Below, in pieces: positions 27,684 through 37,152 of a DNA stretch of 49,115 nucleotides; the first letter of the stretch is position 1; each line of letters begins with the position of its first letter. Under the pieces are notes generated by a model. That model was not told the DNA's origin. It did no database searches and saw only the letters and a list, made by a program, of their open reading frames with translations. The stretch is from assembly GCA_001914815.1 (NCBI GenBank), contig MNDG01000151.1, positions 7,669 to 56,783 of the forward strand, in the 5' to 3' direction. The position numbers and the translations under genes were made by a program. Source of the stretch: Acidobacteriales bacterium 13_2_20CM_55_8. GTDB taxonomy: Bacteria > Acidobacteriota > Terriglobia > Terriglobales > Acidobacteriaceae.

Positions 27684-30600
27684 ATGAACGTCGCCGAACT
27701 CTTCATTCGCCGGCCCGTGATGACCACCCTGGTCATGCTCGGGATCCTGATGTTCGGGGTCATGGGCTATCGCTTGTTGCCGGTGAGCGATTTGCCCAAT
27801 GTAGACTTTCCTACGATTTTGGTTTCGGCGAGCCTTCCCGGAGCGACGCCGGACACCATGGCTTCCGCAGTGGCCATGCCGCTGGAGAAGCAATTTTCCA
27901 CCATCGCCGGCGTGGACTCGATGACCTCCTCGAGTTCGCAGGGCTCCACACAGATCACGCTGCAGTTCAACCTGAGCCGCAGTCTGGATGCCGCCGCTCA
28001 GGACGTTCAGTCCATGATTGCGAAGGCGGCGCGAGATCTTCCGCAGAACTTGCCCAGTCCGCCTTCGTATCAGAAGGTGAATCCGGCGGACTCGCCGATT
28101 CTTTACTTGTCGCTCAGTTCGCCCACTCTGCGTCTCTCCGATGTGGACGAGTACGCGGAAACACTGATGGCACAGCGCATCTCGATGGTGAGTGGCGTTG
28201 CCCAGGTCAGTGTCTTTGGCGCACAAAAGTATGCGGTTCACGCCAAACTCGATCCCAAGGCTTTAGCCAGCCGTCAGATTGGAATCGATGAAGTCACTAC
28301 CGCGATTCAGAACGGCAATGTGAATCTGCCCACCGGGACGCTTTACGGCACCCATCAGGCTTTCGTGGTTCAAGCCAGTGGTCAGCTCAAGAAGGCGATT
28401 GATTACGAGCCGCTCATTGTGGCCTATCGCAACGGCGCTCCAGTTCGGCTCAAGGACTTGGGTTCGGTGGTGGATGGAGTTGAAAACGATAAGACAGCGA
28501 GTTGGTTTTACGACTCCAAGGGTTTGCGCCGCGCGATCATTCTGGCGATTCAACGCCAGCCCGGCACCAATACCGTCGAAGTCGTAGATTCGATCAAGGC
28601 ACTGCTGCCCAGTTTTCGTACCGTAATGCCGCCGTCGGTGGACGTGGCCACTCTCTATGACCGATCGGTCTCGATCCGCTCGTCAGTGAATGACGTCAAG
28701 TTCACGTTGTTTCTGGCGCTGGTCCTGGTGATTCTCGTCATCTTCCTGTTCCTTCGAAATCTGTCGGCCACGGCGATTCCGAGCATGGCGCTGCCCATGT
28801 CCATTGTGGGCACGTTCGCCATCATGTATTTGCTGGGATACTCGCTCGACAATCTCTCACTCATGGCATTGACGCTCTCCGTGGGCTTTGTGGTGGACGA
28901 CGCCATCGTAATGCTGGAAAACATTGTGCGCCACATGGAAATGGGGGAGCCTCCCATGCAGGCCGCTTTCAGTGGCGCGCGCGAAATCGGTTTTACCATT
29001 ATTTCCATGACCCTGTCGCTGGCCGCGGTATTTATCCCAGTGCTGTTCGTGGGAGGCATTCTCGGACGCTTACTGCATGAGTTTGCTGTCACCATTGGCG
29101 CGGCGATTCTTGTTTCCGGTGTAGTGTCACTCAGTCTCACTCCCATGTTATGCAGCCGATTCTTGCGAGCCTCGAAGGAAGCCGAGACCCATCACGGACG
29201 TCTGTGGTCGTTCTTTGAGCGATTTTTCGATGGCATGCTGCGGGTTTACGACCGCACACTGCAATTCACGCTGCGACACAGAGTCGCGACCATGGCAGTT
29301 TCGGCCGCCGTCGCGGTGGCGACGATTTATATGTTCATTGTGATTCCGAAAGGTTTCTTGCCGGATGAAGACCAGGGCCAGATCTTCATCTTCACCGAAG
29401 GTCCTCAAGGTATTTCTTTCGACAGCATGGTCGAACATCAGTTGGCATTGACTCAAGTCGTGGCTCAGCAGCCCTGGGTGGATTCATTCATGTCGACGGC
29501 CGCTGGAGGCAACGCGGGCCGAATTTTTCTTCGCATGAAGCCGCGCAACGAGCGCAAGTCGGCGATGGAGATCATTCAGGAGTTGCGTCCCAAGCTGGCT
29601 TCCGTTCCGGGGATCAATGCCTTTCCCCAGTTGCTGCCCCCGATCCGCATTGGCGGCCAGCTCACAAAGAGCCAATACCAGTTCACTCTGCAGTCGCCGG
29701 ATACCGACGAACTCTATCAAAACGAGCCCAAGCTAGAAAACCGGCTTCGAAGCGATCCCCAACTCCGGACACTACTGCAAGACGTGACCAGTGATTTGCA
29801 GATCAAGAACCCACAGGTCAACGTAGACATCGATCGCGACAAAGCGTCCAGTCTCGGGGTTAGTGCCCAACAGGTAGAAGACGCGCTCTACTCCGCTTAC
29901 GGGCAGCGACAAGTCTCGACCATTTACGCGCCGAATAATGCTTATCGCGTCATCACTGAATTAGAAAATCAATATCAGCTCGATCCGTCCGCATTATCGA
30001 TGCTCTATGTTCGTTCTACCAACGGACAACTGGTGCCGTTGAACGCAGTCGCCAAACTCACGCGGACCGTGGGGCCGCTGACCATCAATCACTTGGGACA
30101 ATTGCCCGCGGTGACGGTTTCGTTCAATTTGCGTCCGGGAGTGTCGTTGGGAGACGCGGTCAACGCCGTCAACAAGGCCGCCCGGGAAATGCTTCCCGCA
30201 ACCGTCAGCACCAGCTTTCAGGGCACGGCACAAGCCTTTGAATCCTCGATCAGCGGCTTAGGGCTGCTGTTGTTGATGGCGATCCTGGTCATCTACCTGG
30301 TGCTGGGTATTTTGTATGAGAGCTTCATTCACCCGATAACGATTCTTTCCGGTTTGCCGTCCGCCGGTTTTGGAGCGCTGCTCACGCTGATGATCTTCCA
30401 TCTCGATCTAAATCTCTACGCATTCGTGGGCGTCATCATGTTGGTGGGCATCGTGAAGAAAAATGCCATCATGATGATCGACGTGGCGCTGGAGAAACAG
30501 CGGGAAAGCGGCGAATCGGCGAAGGAAGCCATCTATCAAGGCGCACTGCTCCGTTTCCGGCCGATCATGATGACCACCATGGCGGCGCTCATGGGTACCT

Positions 30601-30839
30601 TGCCAATCGCGCTGGGATTCGGCGCGGGAGCGGAGTCCAGGCGCCCGCTCGGTCTGGCCGTCGTCGGAGGATTGGTCTTCTCGCAGTTGCTGACTCTTTA
30701 CATCACACCTGTTTTCTATACTTACATGGAATCCTTCCAGAACTGGTTGAGGTCATTTCGGAAGCGAAAGACGGTTCCGGAAAGCGCCTTCGAGCGCGAG
30801 CCGGTATTCGCCGGGAAATCCGGCAGTAAGATCGCTTGA
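27684..30839 (+). CDS. RND multidrug efflux permease (HAE1/AcrB-MdtB family)
   Basis: 1051 aa; MNVAELFIRRPVMTTLVMLGILMFGVMGYRLLPVSDLPNVDFPTI; GFVVDDAIVMLENIVRHME. Confidence 0.98.
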   Translation: MNVAELFIRRPVMTTLVMLGILMFGVMGYRLLPVSDLPNVDFPTILVSASLPGATPDTMASAVAMPLEKQFSTIAGVDSMTSSSSQGSTQITLQFNLSRSLDAAAQDVQSMIAKAARDLPQNLPSPPSYQKVNPADSPILYLSLSSPTLRLSDVDEYAETLMAQRISMVSGVAQVSVFGAQKYAVHAKLDPKALASRQIGIDEVTTAIQNGNVNLPTGTLYGTHQAFVVQASGQLKKAIDYEPLIVAYRNGAPVRLKDLGSVVDGVENDKTASWFYDSKGLRRAIILAIQRQPGTNTVEVVDSIKALLPSFRTVMPPSVDVATLYDRSVSIRSSVNDVKFTLFLALVLVILVIFLFLRNLSATAIPSMALPMSIVGTFAIMYLLGYSLDNLSLMALTLSVGFVVDDAIVMLENIVRHMEMGEPPMQAAFSGAREIGFTIISMTLSLAAVFIPVLFVGGILGRLLHEFAVTIGAAILVSGVVSLSLTPMLCSRFLRASKEAETHHGRLWSFFERFFDGMLRVYDRTLQFTLRHRVATMAVSAAVAVATIYMFIVIPKGFLPDEDQGQIFIFTEGPQGISFDSMVEHQLALTQVVAQQPWVDSFMSTAAGGNAGRIFLRMKPRNERKSAMEIIQELRPKLASVPGINAFPQLLPPIRIGGQLTKSQYQFTLQSPDTDELYQNEPKLENRLRSDPQLRTLLQDVTSDLQIKNPQVNVDIDRDKASSLGVSAQQVEDALYSAYGQRQVSTIYAPNNAYRVITELENQYQLDPSALSMLYVRSTNGQLVPLNAVAKLTRTVGPLTINHLGQLPAVTVSFNLRPGVSLGDAVNAVNKAAREMLPATVSTSFQGTAQAFESSISGLGLLLLMAILVIYLVLGILYESFIHPITILSGLPSAGFGALLTLMIFHLDLNLYAFVGVIMLVGIVKKNAIMMIDVALEKQRESGESAKEAIYQGALLRFRPIMMTTMAALMGTLPIALGFGAGAESRRPLGLAVVGGLVFSQLLTLYITPVFYTYMESFQNWLRSFRKRKTVPESAFEREPVFAGKSGSKIA

Positions 30840-31029
30840 TCCTTTTCATTTCGCCCCATCGGGAAAATTCGTCTTTTCCGAAGTTTCGCGAATTTCGATT
30901 AACCTGGTGGAACTTAGCACCTATCCCTATCTCATAAATGGCCTGTGTGGAAATTGCTGGTGAAGTGGGGATTTTTCAACAGCAAATGGAGGGCACAATA
31001 CAATCACCTCGGACGAGGATCAATTGGTT

Positions 31030-31515
31030 ATGTCGTTGGTGAGGACCGGGGCTTTCTGGGTAGTGATTTTGCCCGTTCTCTGCGTCGCACAGCTTGAGCC
31101 CGCAGGCTGCCGTTCGTACGAACCCGCCCTCGTAGCACTTCACGGCACACTACATCGCAAGACTTTTGCAGGGCCGCCGAACTATCGTGACATTCGCAAG
31201 GGCGACAAGGCCGAAACGTACTGGCTGCTGAATCTGGATTCGCCAATTTGTGTGAGTCAGGACAAGGCCGAACCTGACCTCAATCCCAGCCAGAAAAATG
31301 TCCGTAGAGTGCAACTGGTGCTCAATCCAGGAGACTACAAGCGATTTAAGGTGCTATTTGGCAAAAGAGGTGTTGCGACAGGTTCTCTGTTCGGGGCGCA
31401 CGGGACACCACCACACGTCTGTTTTGCTGACCGTCACGAGTCTCGAACAACAGCACTGGAAATAAACGACTCCTCAACTGTCGAAAACAAGCGCTTACGC
31501 TCACGATCCGGTTAA
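31030..31515 (+). CDS. Exported hypothetical protein
   Basis: MSLVRTGAFWVVILPVLCVAQ signal; YWLLNLDSPICVSQDKAEPDLNPSQKNVRRVQLVL. Confidence 0.55.
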   Translation: MSLVRTGAFWVVILPVLCVAQLEPAGCRSYEPALVALHGTLHRKTFAGPPNYRDIRKGDKAETYWLLNLDSPICVSQDKAEPDLNPSQKNVRRVQLVLNPGDYKRFKVLFGKRGVATGSLFGAHGTPPHVCFADRHESRTTALEINDSSTVENKRLRSRSG

Positions 31516-31604
31516 AGAGTGTATGGGCGATTTTTCGCTAACAGCCGCATAGTTCGCCTCGACCGGCAGCCGAATGCGAAGCCTTTGGACTTATAATCGC
31601 GACG

Positions 31605-32840
31605 ATGGGTAGCTCTCCTTCAAAGGATTTGCTTGACCGGCACGCTTTTCGTCTGGATCGGCAGGATCCTTATCTTCGCGTTCTATGTATCAACATCTTC
31701 GTCCGTGACCAGGATCGAAGTTTGCGCTTTTACGTGGACCAGCTTGGATTTGGCCTGGTTGTCGATGAGAGCTATGAATCCGGTGGCCGTTGGGTGGCAG
31801 TCGCGCCTCCAGATGGAAATACCGTTCTCGCGCTTGTTACTCCCAAACGCAATACCGGAGAATACAAGCTGATTGGCCGCTCCCAACACGCTGTTCTTGT
31901 TACCGATGACGTCATGGCCAAATTCGTCGAGTGGCAGAAGCGCGGGGTCCGCTTTCACCATCCGCCACAGACTACCTTGTGGGGCGGAATCTTCACCCGC
32001 TTTGACGATCTGGACGGCAACTCTTTCATGCTGGTGGGACGGGATGACTTCGTTCGCGAAATCGACGCACAGCGCCGGGCGGCTGCGGAGAAGCTGGAGG
32101 CTGAACGACGCACAGCCCAGGAACTGGAAATCGCAAAACAAGTGCAGGCAAGACTATTTCCCCAAAAGCTGCCGATGCTCAATACTCTCGAATATGCGGG
32201 TATGTGCATTCAGGCGCGTGAAGTCGGGGGCGACTATTACGATTTTTTAAACCTAGGCCAAGAGCGGATTGGACTAGTGATGGCTGATACTTCAGGGAAA
32301 GGGATCGGTGCGGCTCTGTTGATGGCTAACTTGCAAGCAAATTTGCGAAGCCAGAGTGCAATCGCTTTGGATCAACCCGAACGTTTCTTGCGATCAGTTA
32401 ACCAACTCTTCTACGAAAACACGACCGACAGCGCCTATGCCACGCTCTTCTTTGCGGAATACGACGATAAGGCGAGACGCTTGCGCTATGCGAATTGTGG
32501 GCACTATCCACCTCTTCTGCTACGGAGAGATGACAGTCTTGAACGACTCGATTCCACTTGCACTGTTCTCGGGCTGTTCACGGAGTGGGACTGCTTAACT
32601 CGGGAAAGCCAACTCTTTCCGGGAGACACACTGGTACTGTACACGGACGGGATAACAGACTCGTTCAATGAAGCCGGAGAGGAATTTGGAGAGCAACGCC
32701 TGATCGAAGCGTTGCGGCGACATCGTGAACTGTCTCCGCAGGTCATGCTTGTTGCCATTGTGGATGAAGTTCGGCACTTCAGCCCTCACGAACAGCAAGA
32801 CGATATAACTCTAATAGTTGCCACGTGCAGGACGAATTAG
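31605..32840 (+). CDS. VOC/glyoxalase-like domain fused to SpoIIE/RsbU-type PP2C phosphatase
   Basis: INIFVRDQDRSLRFYVDQLGFGLVVDE..FDDLDGNSFMLV; AKQVQARLFPQKLP..GGDYYDFLNL..MADTSGKGIGAALLMANLQA..LYTDGITDSFNEAGEEFGEQRL..QDDITLIV. Confidence 0.92.
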   Translation: MGSSPSKDLLDRHAFRLDRQDPYLRVLCINIFVRDQDRSLRFYVDQLGFGLVVDESYESGGRWVAVAPPDGNTVLALVTPKRNTGEYKLIGRSQHAVLVTDDVMAKFVEWQKRGVRFHHPPQTTLWGGIFTRFDDLDGNSFMLVGRDDFVREIDAQRRAAAEKLEAERRTAQELEIAKQVQARLFPQKLPMLNTLEYAGMCIQAREVGGDYYDFLNLGQERIGLVMADTSGKGIGAALLMANLQANLRSQSAIALDQPERFLRSVNQLFYENTTDSAYATLFFAEYDDKARRLRYANCGHYPPLLLRRDDSLERLDSTCTVLGLFTEWDCLTRESQLFPGDTLVLYTDGITDSFNEAGEEFGEQRLIEALRRHRELSPQVMLVAIVDEVRHFSPHEQQDDITLIVATCRTN

Positions 32841-33032
32841 AGATTCGCCGACTTTTCCGACCGTCCCAGGTAGTTTCCGAGTGACGGGCAGATCGAAAGC
32901 AATCCGCCTTCGACGAAAACTGGTCTTGAGCTCTAGGTGGGTATGGTTTATGTAATCAGGCGCTTAAACCACTTATCGAATCCAACACTTCCGGGCCATT
33001 TATGAGATAGCTTCTAGTTCCAGGCCAGCGAC

Positions 33033-34661
33033 TTGATCGGAAATCCATCGCAAACCGTTGAACGTCGGGTATCAGGGTCCACAGAGGTTCGCATACCCCC
33101 TGCCTGGTTCCGTCTATTCATACCGTCGGTCGCAGACCTCATCTTCATCGTTCTTCTCATCGCGCTGACCTACGGAGCGCTGGCGCCGCGTCTGCTGAAA
33201 GATGCCGGGACCGGCTGGCATATTCGCAATGGACAACAAATCCTGCTCACGCATTCAATCACTCGCATTGATACGTTTTCGTACACCATGCACGGCCAAC
33301 CTTGGTATGCCTGGGAATGGTTATACGACGTGCTGATCGCAGCGATTTACCAGGCTCTTGGATTGAATGGCGTCGTGTTCTTTACCGCAGCTGTGATTGC
33401 CGCCACATTCGCGCTCGTGCTTCGGCTCACTTTGCGCCAGGGAGGAGGCCTGCCTGTAGCGGTGATCCTGTTGTTATTGGCGGTGGGCGCTTCCACCATC
33501 CATTTTTTTGCGCGGCCCCACGTGTTGAGTTGGCTTCTGACAGTAATTTGGTTTCAGTTGCTGGACACGTCAGAAACCGCTTCAGAAACTGCGGCTCATC
33601 CTGAGCAGGACCGCCGCTTGCTCTGGTTGCCAGTGATCATGCTGCTCTGGACTAATCTTCACGGCGGATTTCTGCTCGGTATCGCACTGTGTGGACTCTA
33701 CCTGATCGCGGGGTTGATCCGATCCTTCTCAAATAGAGAAGATCGCCCGAAGATCGGACGATGGCTGAAACGTTTGGCGATCGCGAGCCTGCTTTCAGTC
33801 TTGGCTACGTTTGTAAACCCCTACGGTTACAAACTGCATGTCCACATTTGTTCATATCTTTTCAACCGCTTCTTAATGAATCACATTGACGAATTTCTCT
33901 CGCCAAACTTTCATGGCGTGGCCCAGCAATGTTTCGCGGCGATGTTGCTGATCACAGCGGCAGCGGTGGCCACGAAGCGCCAAAAGCTGCGGCTCTCGCA
34001 CTTGCTGGTGATAATTTTCGCGGCCTATAGCGGCTTGTACGCGTCGCGTAATCTGTCGGTCTCGTCGATTCTTTTAACGCTGATCGTAGCGCCAATCCTG
34101 TCGGCATCCATCTTCGACACTGACGCCTTGCAAAAGATGACGTCGTGGCTGCGAGGACTGATTTCGCGTGGCAGTGCATTTGCGTCTCGCATGACTGACA
34201 TGGAGTTGCGATTCCGGGGCCATTTCTGGCCCGCGATGGCAGTGCTCCTGGGGCTCCTGGTTTGCATACAATATGGAAGGCTGGGTACCCAGCAGGTCAT
34301 GGACGCGCAGTTCGACGCCAAACGTTTTCCAGTGCAGGCTGTCGAAGTGATTGCCCAGCGCGGCATCAATGACCCCATCTTCGCACCCGACTACTGGGGA
34401 GGGTATTTGATCTACCGTTTTTTCCCCGAGGCGAGAGTCTTTGTGGACGATCGCCACGATCTGTATGGCGACGACTTCTTAAAGGATTACTTAAAGGTGA
34501 TGCATGTGCAGCCGGACTGGGAAAAATTCCTGAACGAGCGACGGGTCCATTTGGTGCTGGCGCCAGCAGGAGGTTCGTTAGCCAACATCCTGAAAGAAAC
34601 GCCGGTGTGGAAGGTGACCTATGAGGACAGCACTGCAGTGCTTTTTCAGAGAGCCATGTAA
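33033..34661 (+). CDS. Polytopic membrane protein, putative GT-C-like (paralogue of 44989-46476)
   Basis: TGWHIRNGQQILLTHSITRIDTFSYTMHGQPWYAWEWLYD; C-term YWGGYLIYRFFPEARVFVDDRHDLYGDDFLKDYLKV. Confidence 0.75.
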   Translation: MIGNPSQTVERRVSGSTEVRIPPAWFRLFIPSVADLIFIVLLIALTYGALAPRLLKDAGTGWHIRNGQQILLTHSITRIDTFSYTMHGQPWYAWEWLYDVLIAAIYQALGLNGVVFFTAAVIAATFALVLRLTLRQGGGLPVAVILLLLAVGASTIHFFARPHVLSWLLTVIWFQLLDTSETASETAAHPEQDRRLLWLPVIMLLWTNLHGGFLLGIALCGLYLIAGLIRSFSNREDRPKIGRWLKRLAIASLLSVLATFVNPYGYKLHVHICSYLFNRFLMNHIDEFLSPNFHGVAQQCFAAMLLITAAAVATKRQKLRLSHLLVIIFAAYSGLYASRNLSVSSILLTLIVAPILSASIFDTDALQKMTSWLRGLISRGSAFASRMTDMELRFRGHFWPAMAVLLGLLVCIQYGRLGTQQVMDAQFDAKRFPVQAVEVIAQRGINDPIFAPDYWGGYLIYRFFPEARVFVDDRHDLYGDDFLKDYLKVMHVQPDWEKFLNERRVHLVLAPAGGSLANILKETPVWKVTYEDSTAVLFQRAM

Positions 34662-34696
34662 ATAATTTCAGATCTCAGCAAAGCGGTTGAGGCATT

Positions 34697-34767
34697 GGAA
34701 ATCTGAAAATCAAAAATCAACAATCAAAAATCGTACTTCGTAAATCGTACTTCGTAAATCGCAATTC
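34697..34767. repeat. Intergenic period-7 degenerate array (about 9-10 units, RNANWTC; one 8-bp unit)
   Basis: GGAAATC|TGAAAATC|AAAAATC|AACAATC|AAAAATC|GTACTTC|GTAAATC|GTACTTC|GTAAATC|GCAATTC. Confidence 0.85.
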
Positions 34768-34770
34768 GCC

Positions 34771-36708
34771 CTACCTGGTGTCGATATTAAATCCCAGAAT
34801 TGCATTCACTTCGACCGGCTGATCTCCCCGCAACACAGGACGGAATTTCCAGTTGGGCAACGAAGCCAGAACCTTGCCGGTCATCTCGCCGCCACCGGGT
34901 TCGAGTACCTGAGGATTTCGTAACAATCCAGAGCGATCGAGAATGCACGCGATCACCAGTCGTGAGCGCTGCAAGTCCGATGGAACTTCGGCGCGCATCG
35001 GCTCGGGAGCGGTGAGGTCGCCCGCGTAAGCGTGGGCCGCAGAGGTGGGATCGGCAAACTGCATGACTGCAGTTCCCAAGCCGGTCTCGATGTAGATGGT
35101 GTATACCTTATCGCCCTTGAGCGCGCCGTAGAAGTTGAACGCGCCACCAGAACGTGAAGTGGCAACGACCGTGATCCCAGAACCATGACGATCTGTGCTG
35201 GAGGAGCGGCCGCCGCCCGCACCCTGGTCTCCGTCAGAACCGAAACTGGGAAGCGTAACGATGTTGCTGCCTCCGCGCACCGAAACTCCGGGAACCACCG
35301 GTTTCCCATTGGTTCCGCTGCCCGCGCCGCCCGTGCCGGGATAAGGTGAAATCCCGCTATGCGCGGACACATCCGAACCGCGACCGGTGCCAGCTTTCGC
35401 CGCGCCCGAACCTTCGCCGGAAAATCCGCTGCCTGATCCATTACCGCGGCCAATGCTAGAGCCGCCACCGGAACCACCCAGTCCCGGCTTTTCTCCTCCC
35501 GAAGGAGACATTGCCAAAGAGCCAGCTCCGCCACTGCCAGGCACGCCAACCTTTGATCCAGGTTGATTAGAAACGACCACGCCTGTGCCCGCGTTACTGC
35601 CGCCGCTCGCGGCAGGCGCCGCAGCTGCGATCCCCAGATCCAGGGCACCACCGCGTCCCAAGCCGCGATTTCCGCTTCCTTGCCCGCCGACAGAAGTGGA
35701 CGCCGAGACTGAGGGAGGGGGTGGTATCACGCTTGTGCCTCCAGCTAAGCCGCCGCTCGATTGATGTTGCAACGAGGCGCTGCCTAGCTGAACTGGAGGC
35801 GGTATCACTGCCGCGTTGCCCAAGCTTCCAATATTGCGGTGCTCCCCTGAACTCTCGCCCATTTGAATTGGCGGGGGCACAACTTGCTTACGCAATTCGC
35901 CAGCGCCGAAGCCTGGTCCCGAAGCAATCTCGTGAGTAATCTGCGGCGGTGGTGCCACGATGGTTGGTACCGGCAGCGTAAGCTGCGGATTCAAATTCGA
36001 GACTTGCTCAGGAGCCGAGACCGGGGGTGGAATGACCTCTGCAGCGTGTGAACCTGGCAGCCGCAGCGAAGCCAGGTCGCGTTGAGCCGCGGGCGCAGGC
36101 GGAATTACCGCAGCGTCAAGCGTAGGTGTGCTCTGAATCTTGTCACGATCAATCTGCGGCGGCGGGGCCACGGCGGCCGCAGACATCGCCGGAAGCCGGG
36201 CAGAAGATTTCAAGCCTTCTGCAGGCGCCGGACCAGGAATCGTCTTGAAGGCCAACAAATTGGCCACGGCTGAATCGGAACGCGGCAAATTCAACTTCGG
36301 CGCGTCCACGACTTTTTCTCGAAGCGAATTTCCACGTGCAACGCGGATAGTTTGGGTGCGATGATGGGCTTCCTGTCCGCCGGCACGTCCGGAGCGTCCG
36401 GATTGTGCGCCGCCAGCGTCTTCGGCCCGCGGCAGTTCTTCCCCCGAAAAATAAATAATGTCGTACTTGGGGAGCGGCGGAGGTGTGTAGGGACGCATCC
36501 TCGCCAGCTTCGCGGGCACGACGATCACAGCGATCAGAAGTGCGGCTTCCAGTACCCAAGAGACCATCATGCCCCGATAAGGGAATAATCCGCTACGCGC
36601 CTCCCCTGCCAGGCGTTCTCCCGACCTCCCCATTGCGGGCCGGATCGCGGTGACGAATTCCTGCCACGGCGATGACCATTCCACTAGAAGTTTGGGTGCG
36701 TCGTTCAC
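34771..36708 (-). CDS. TonB-like protein with seven VIPPP-type ~25-aa repeats and Gly/Ser-rich linker (GTG start)
   Basis: Single TM near N-term (VLEAALLIAVIVVPAKLARM); Pro repeats; C-term NPQVLEPGGGEMTGKVLASLPNWKFRPVLRGDQPVEVNAILGFNI like TonB C-terminal domains. Confidence 0.8.
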   Translation of the reverse strand: MNDAPKLLVEWSSPWQEFVTAIRPAMGRSGERLAGEARSGLFPYRGMMVSWVLEAALLIAVIVVPAKLARMRPYTPPPLPKYDIIYFSGEELPRAEDAGGAQSGRSGRAGGQEAHHRTQTIRVARGNSLREKVVDAPKLNLPRSDSAVANLLAFKTIPGPAPAEGLKSSARLPAMSAAAVAPPPQIDRDKIQSTPTLDAAVIPPAPAAQRDLASLRLPGSHAAEVIPPPVSAPEQVSNLNPQLTLPVPTIVAPPPQITHEIASGPGFGAGELRKQVVPPPIQMGESSGEHRNIGSLGNAAVIPPPVQLGSASLQHQSSGGLAGGTSVIPPPPSVSASTSVGGQGSGNRGLGRGGALDLGIAAAAPAASGGSNAGTGVVVSNQPGSKVGVPGSGGAGSLAMSPSGGEKPGLGGSGGGSSIGRGNGSGSGFSGEGSGAAKAGTGRGSDVSAHSGISPYPGTGGAGSGTNGKPVVPGVSVRGGSNIVTLPSFGSDGDQGAGGGRSSSTDRHGSGITVVATSRSGGAFNFYGALKGDKVYTIYIETGLGTAVMQFADPTSAAHAYAGDLTAPEPMRAEVPSDLQRSRLVIACILDRSGLLRNPQVLEPGGGEMTGKVLASLPNWKFRPVLRGDQPVEVNAILGFNIDTR

Positions 36709-37106
36709 TCTGTGCTTGCCTCCCGGGCCTGTCCCAAAACGATCTCGATCTCATCTCCAATCGAAGTTCCCGTGGAGTGCAAAATATTGCGGGGTAACTC
36801 GATTACCGAGGCTGCTTGCATGCGTACCGCAGCAACTCGCCAGGGCTTCAAATCCTGTTCCAGATGAACCACGGTCTTTTCCTCATCCAGATAGAGCACA
36901 TCGATCGGAAAGCGCATGGCGAAGGTATGAACTCCGCGAGACGGAACAATCCACAAGCCTCGTCCCGCATGGAAACTTCGGGCTTCGGTGCACATCAGGC
37001 CGCGAAGACGTGACCAATGGGTTGCGGCGATCGACAACTGGGTGGCGAGATAAGCCTGGCGCGTCCGATTGAAAGCATATCCTGTGGAGTCCGGTTCCGG
37101 CATCAC
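36705..37106 (-). CDS. DUF192 family protein
   Basis: LRGLMCTEARSFHAGRGLWIVPSRGVHTFAMRFPIDVLYLDEEKTVVHLEQDLKPWRVA; 4-nt overlap with the downstream TonB-like gene. Confidence 0.9.
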   Translation of the reverse strand: MMPEPDSTGYAFNRTRQAYLATQLSIAATHWSRLRGLMCTEARSFHAGRGLWIVPSRGVHTFAMRFPIDVLYLDEEKTVVHLEQDLKPWRVAAVRMQAASVIELPRNILHSTGTSIGDEIEIVLGQAREASTE

Positions 37107-37152
37107 AACCCCCTGGTTCGGCCCTGGAACATCTGATTCTGTAGCAATTGAC

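Larger units (their letters stand above)
30927..33010. repeat. Region bracketed by a 17-bp perfect inverted repeat (CTATCTCATAAATGGCC at 30927-30943 / GGCCATTTATGAGATAG at 32994-33010)
   Basis: Read directly; weak additional similarity outward (CCTGG..AACTWAG). Confidence 0.7.

Noticed and set aside
30840-30900. Rho-independent terminator after the RND permease (GGAAAA..TTTTCC)
   Set aside because: The stem is AT-rich and short with no clear T-tract; insufficient support.
31605-31900. Stand-alone glyoxalase/dioxygenase enzyme
   Set aside because: The VOC segment is in one continuous ORF with a SpoIIE phosphatase and lacks the usual first metal-ligand His, so a sensory role is more likely.
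30927-33010. Complete transposon or IS element
   Set aside because: No transposase or recombinase ORF inside; the inverted repeat is short and no target duplication was identified. Kept only as an islet hypothesis.
34697-34767. Period-7 arrays as CRISPR or CRISPR-like
   Set aside because: Units are contiguous, 7 bp and degenerate; no spacers, no leader and no cas genes nearby.
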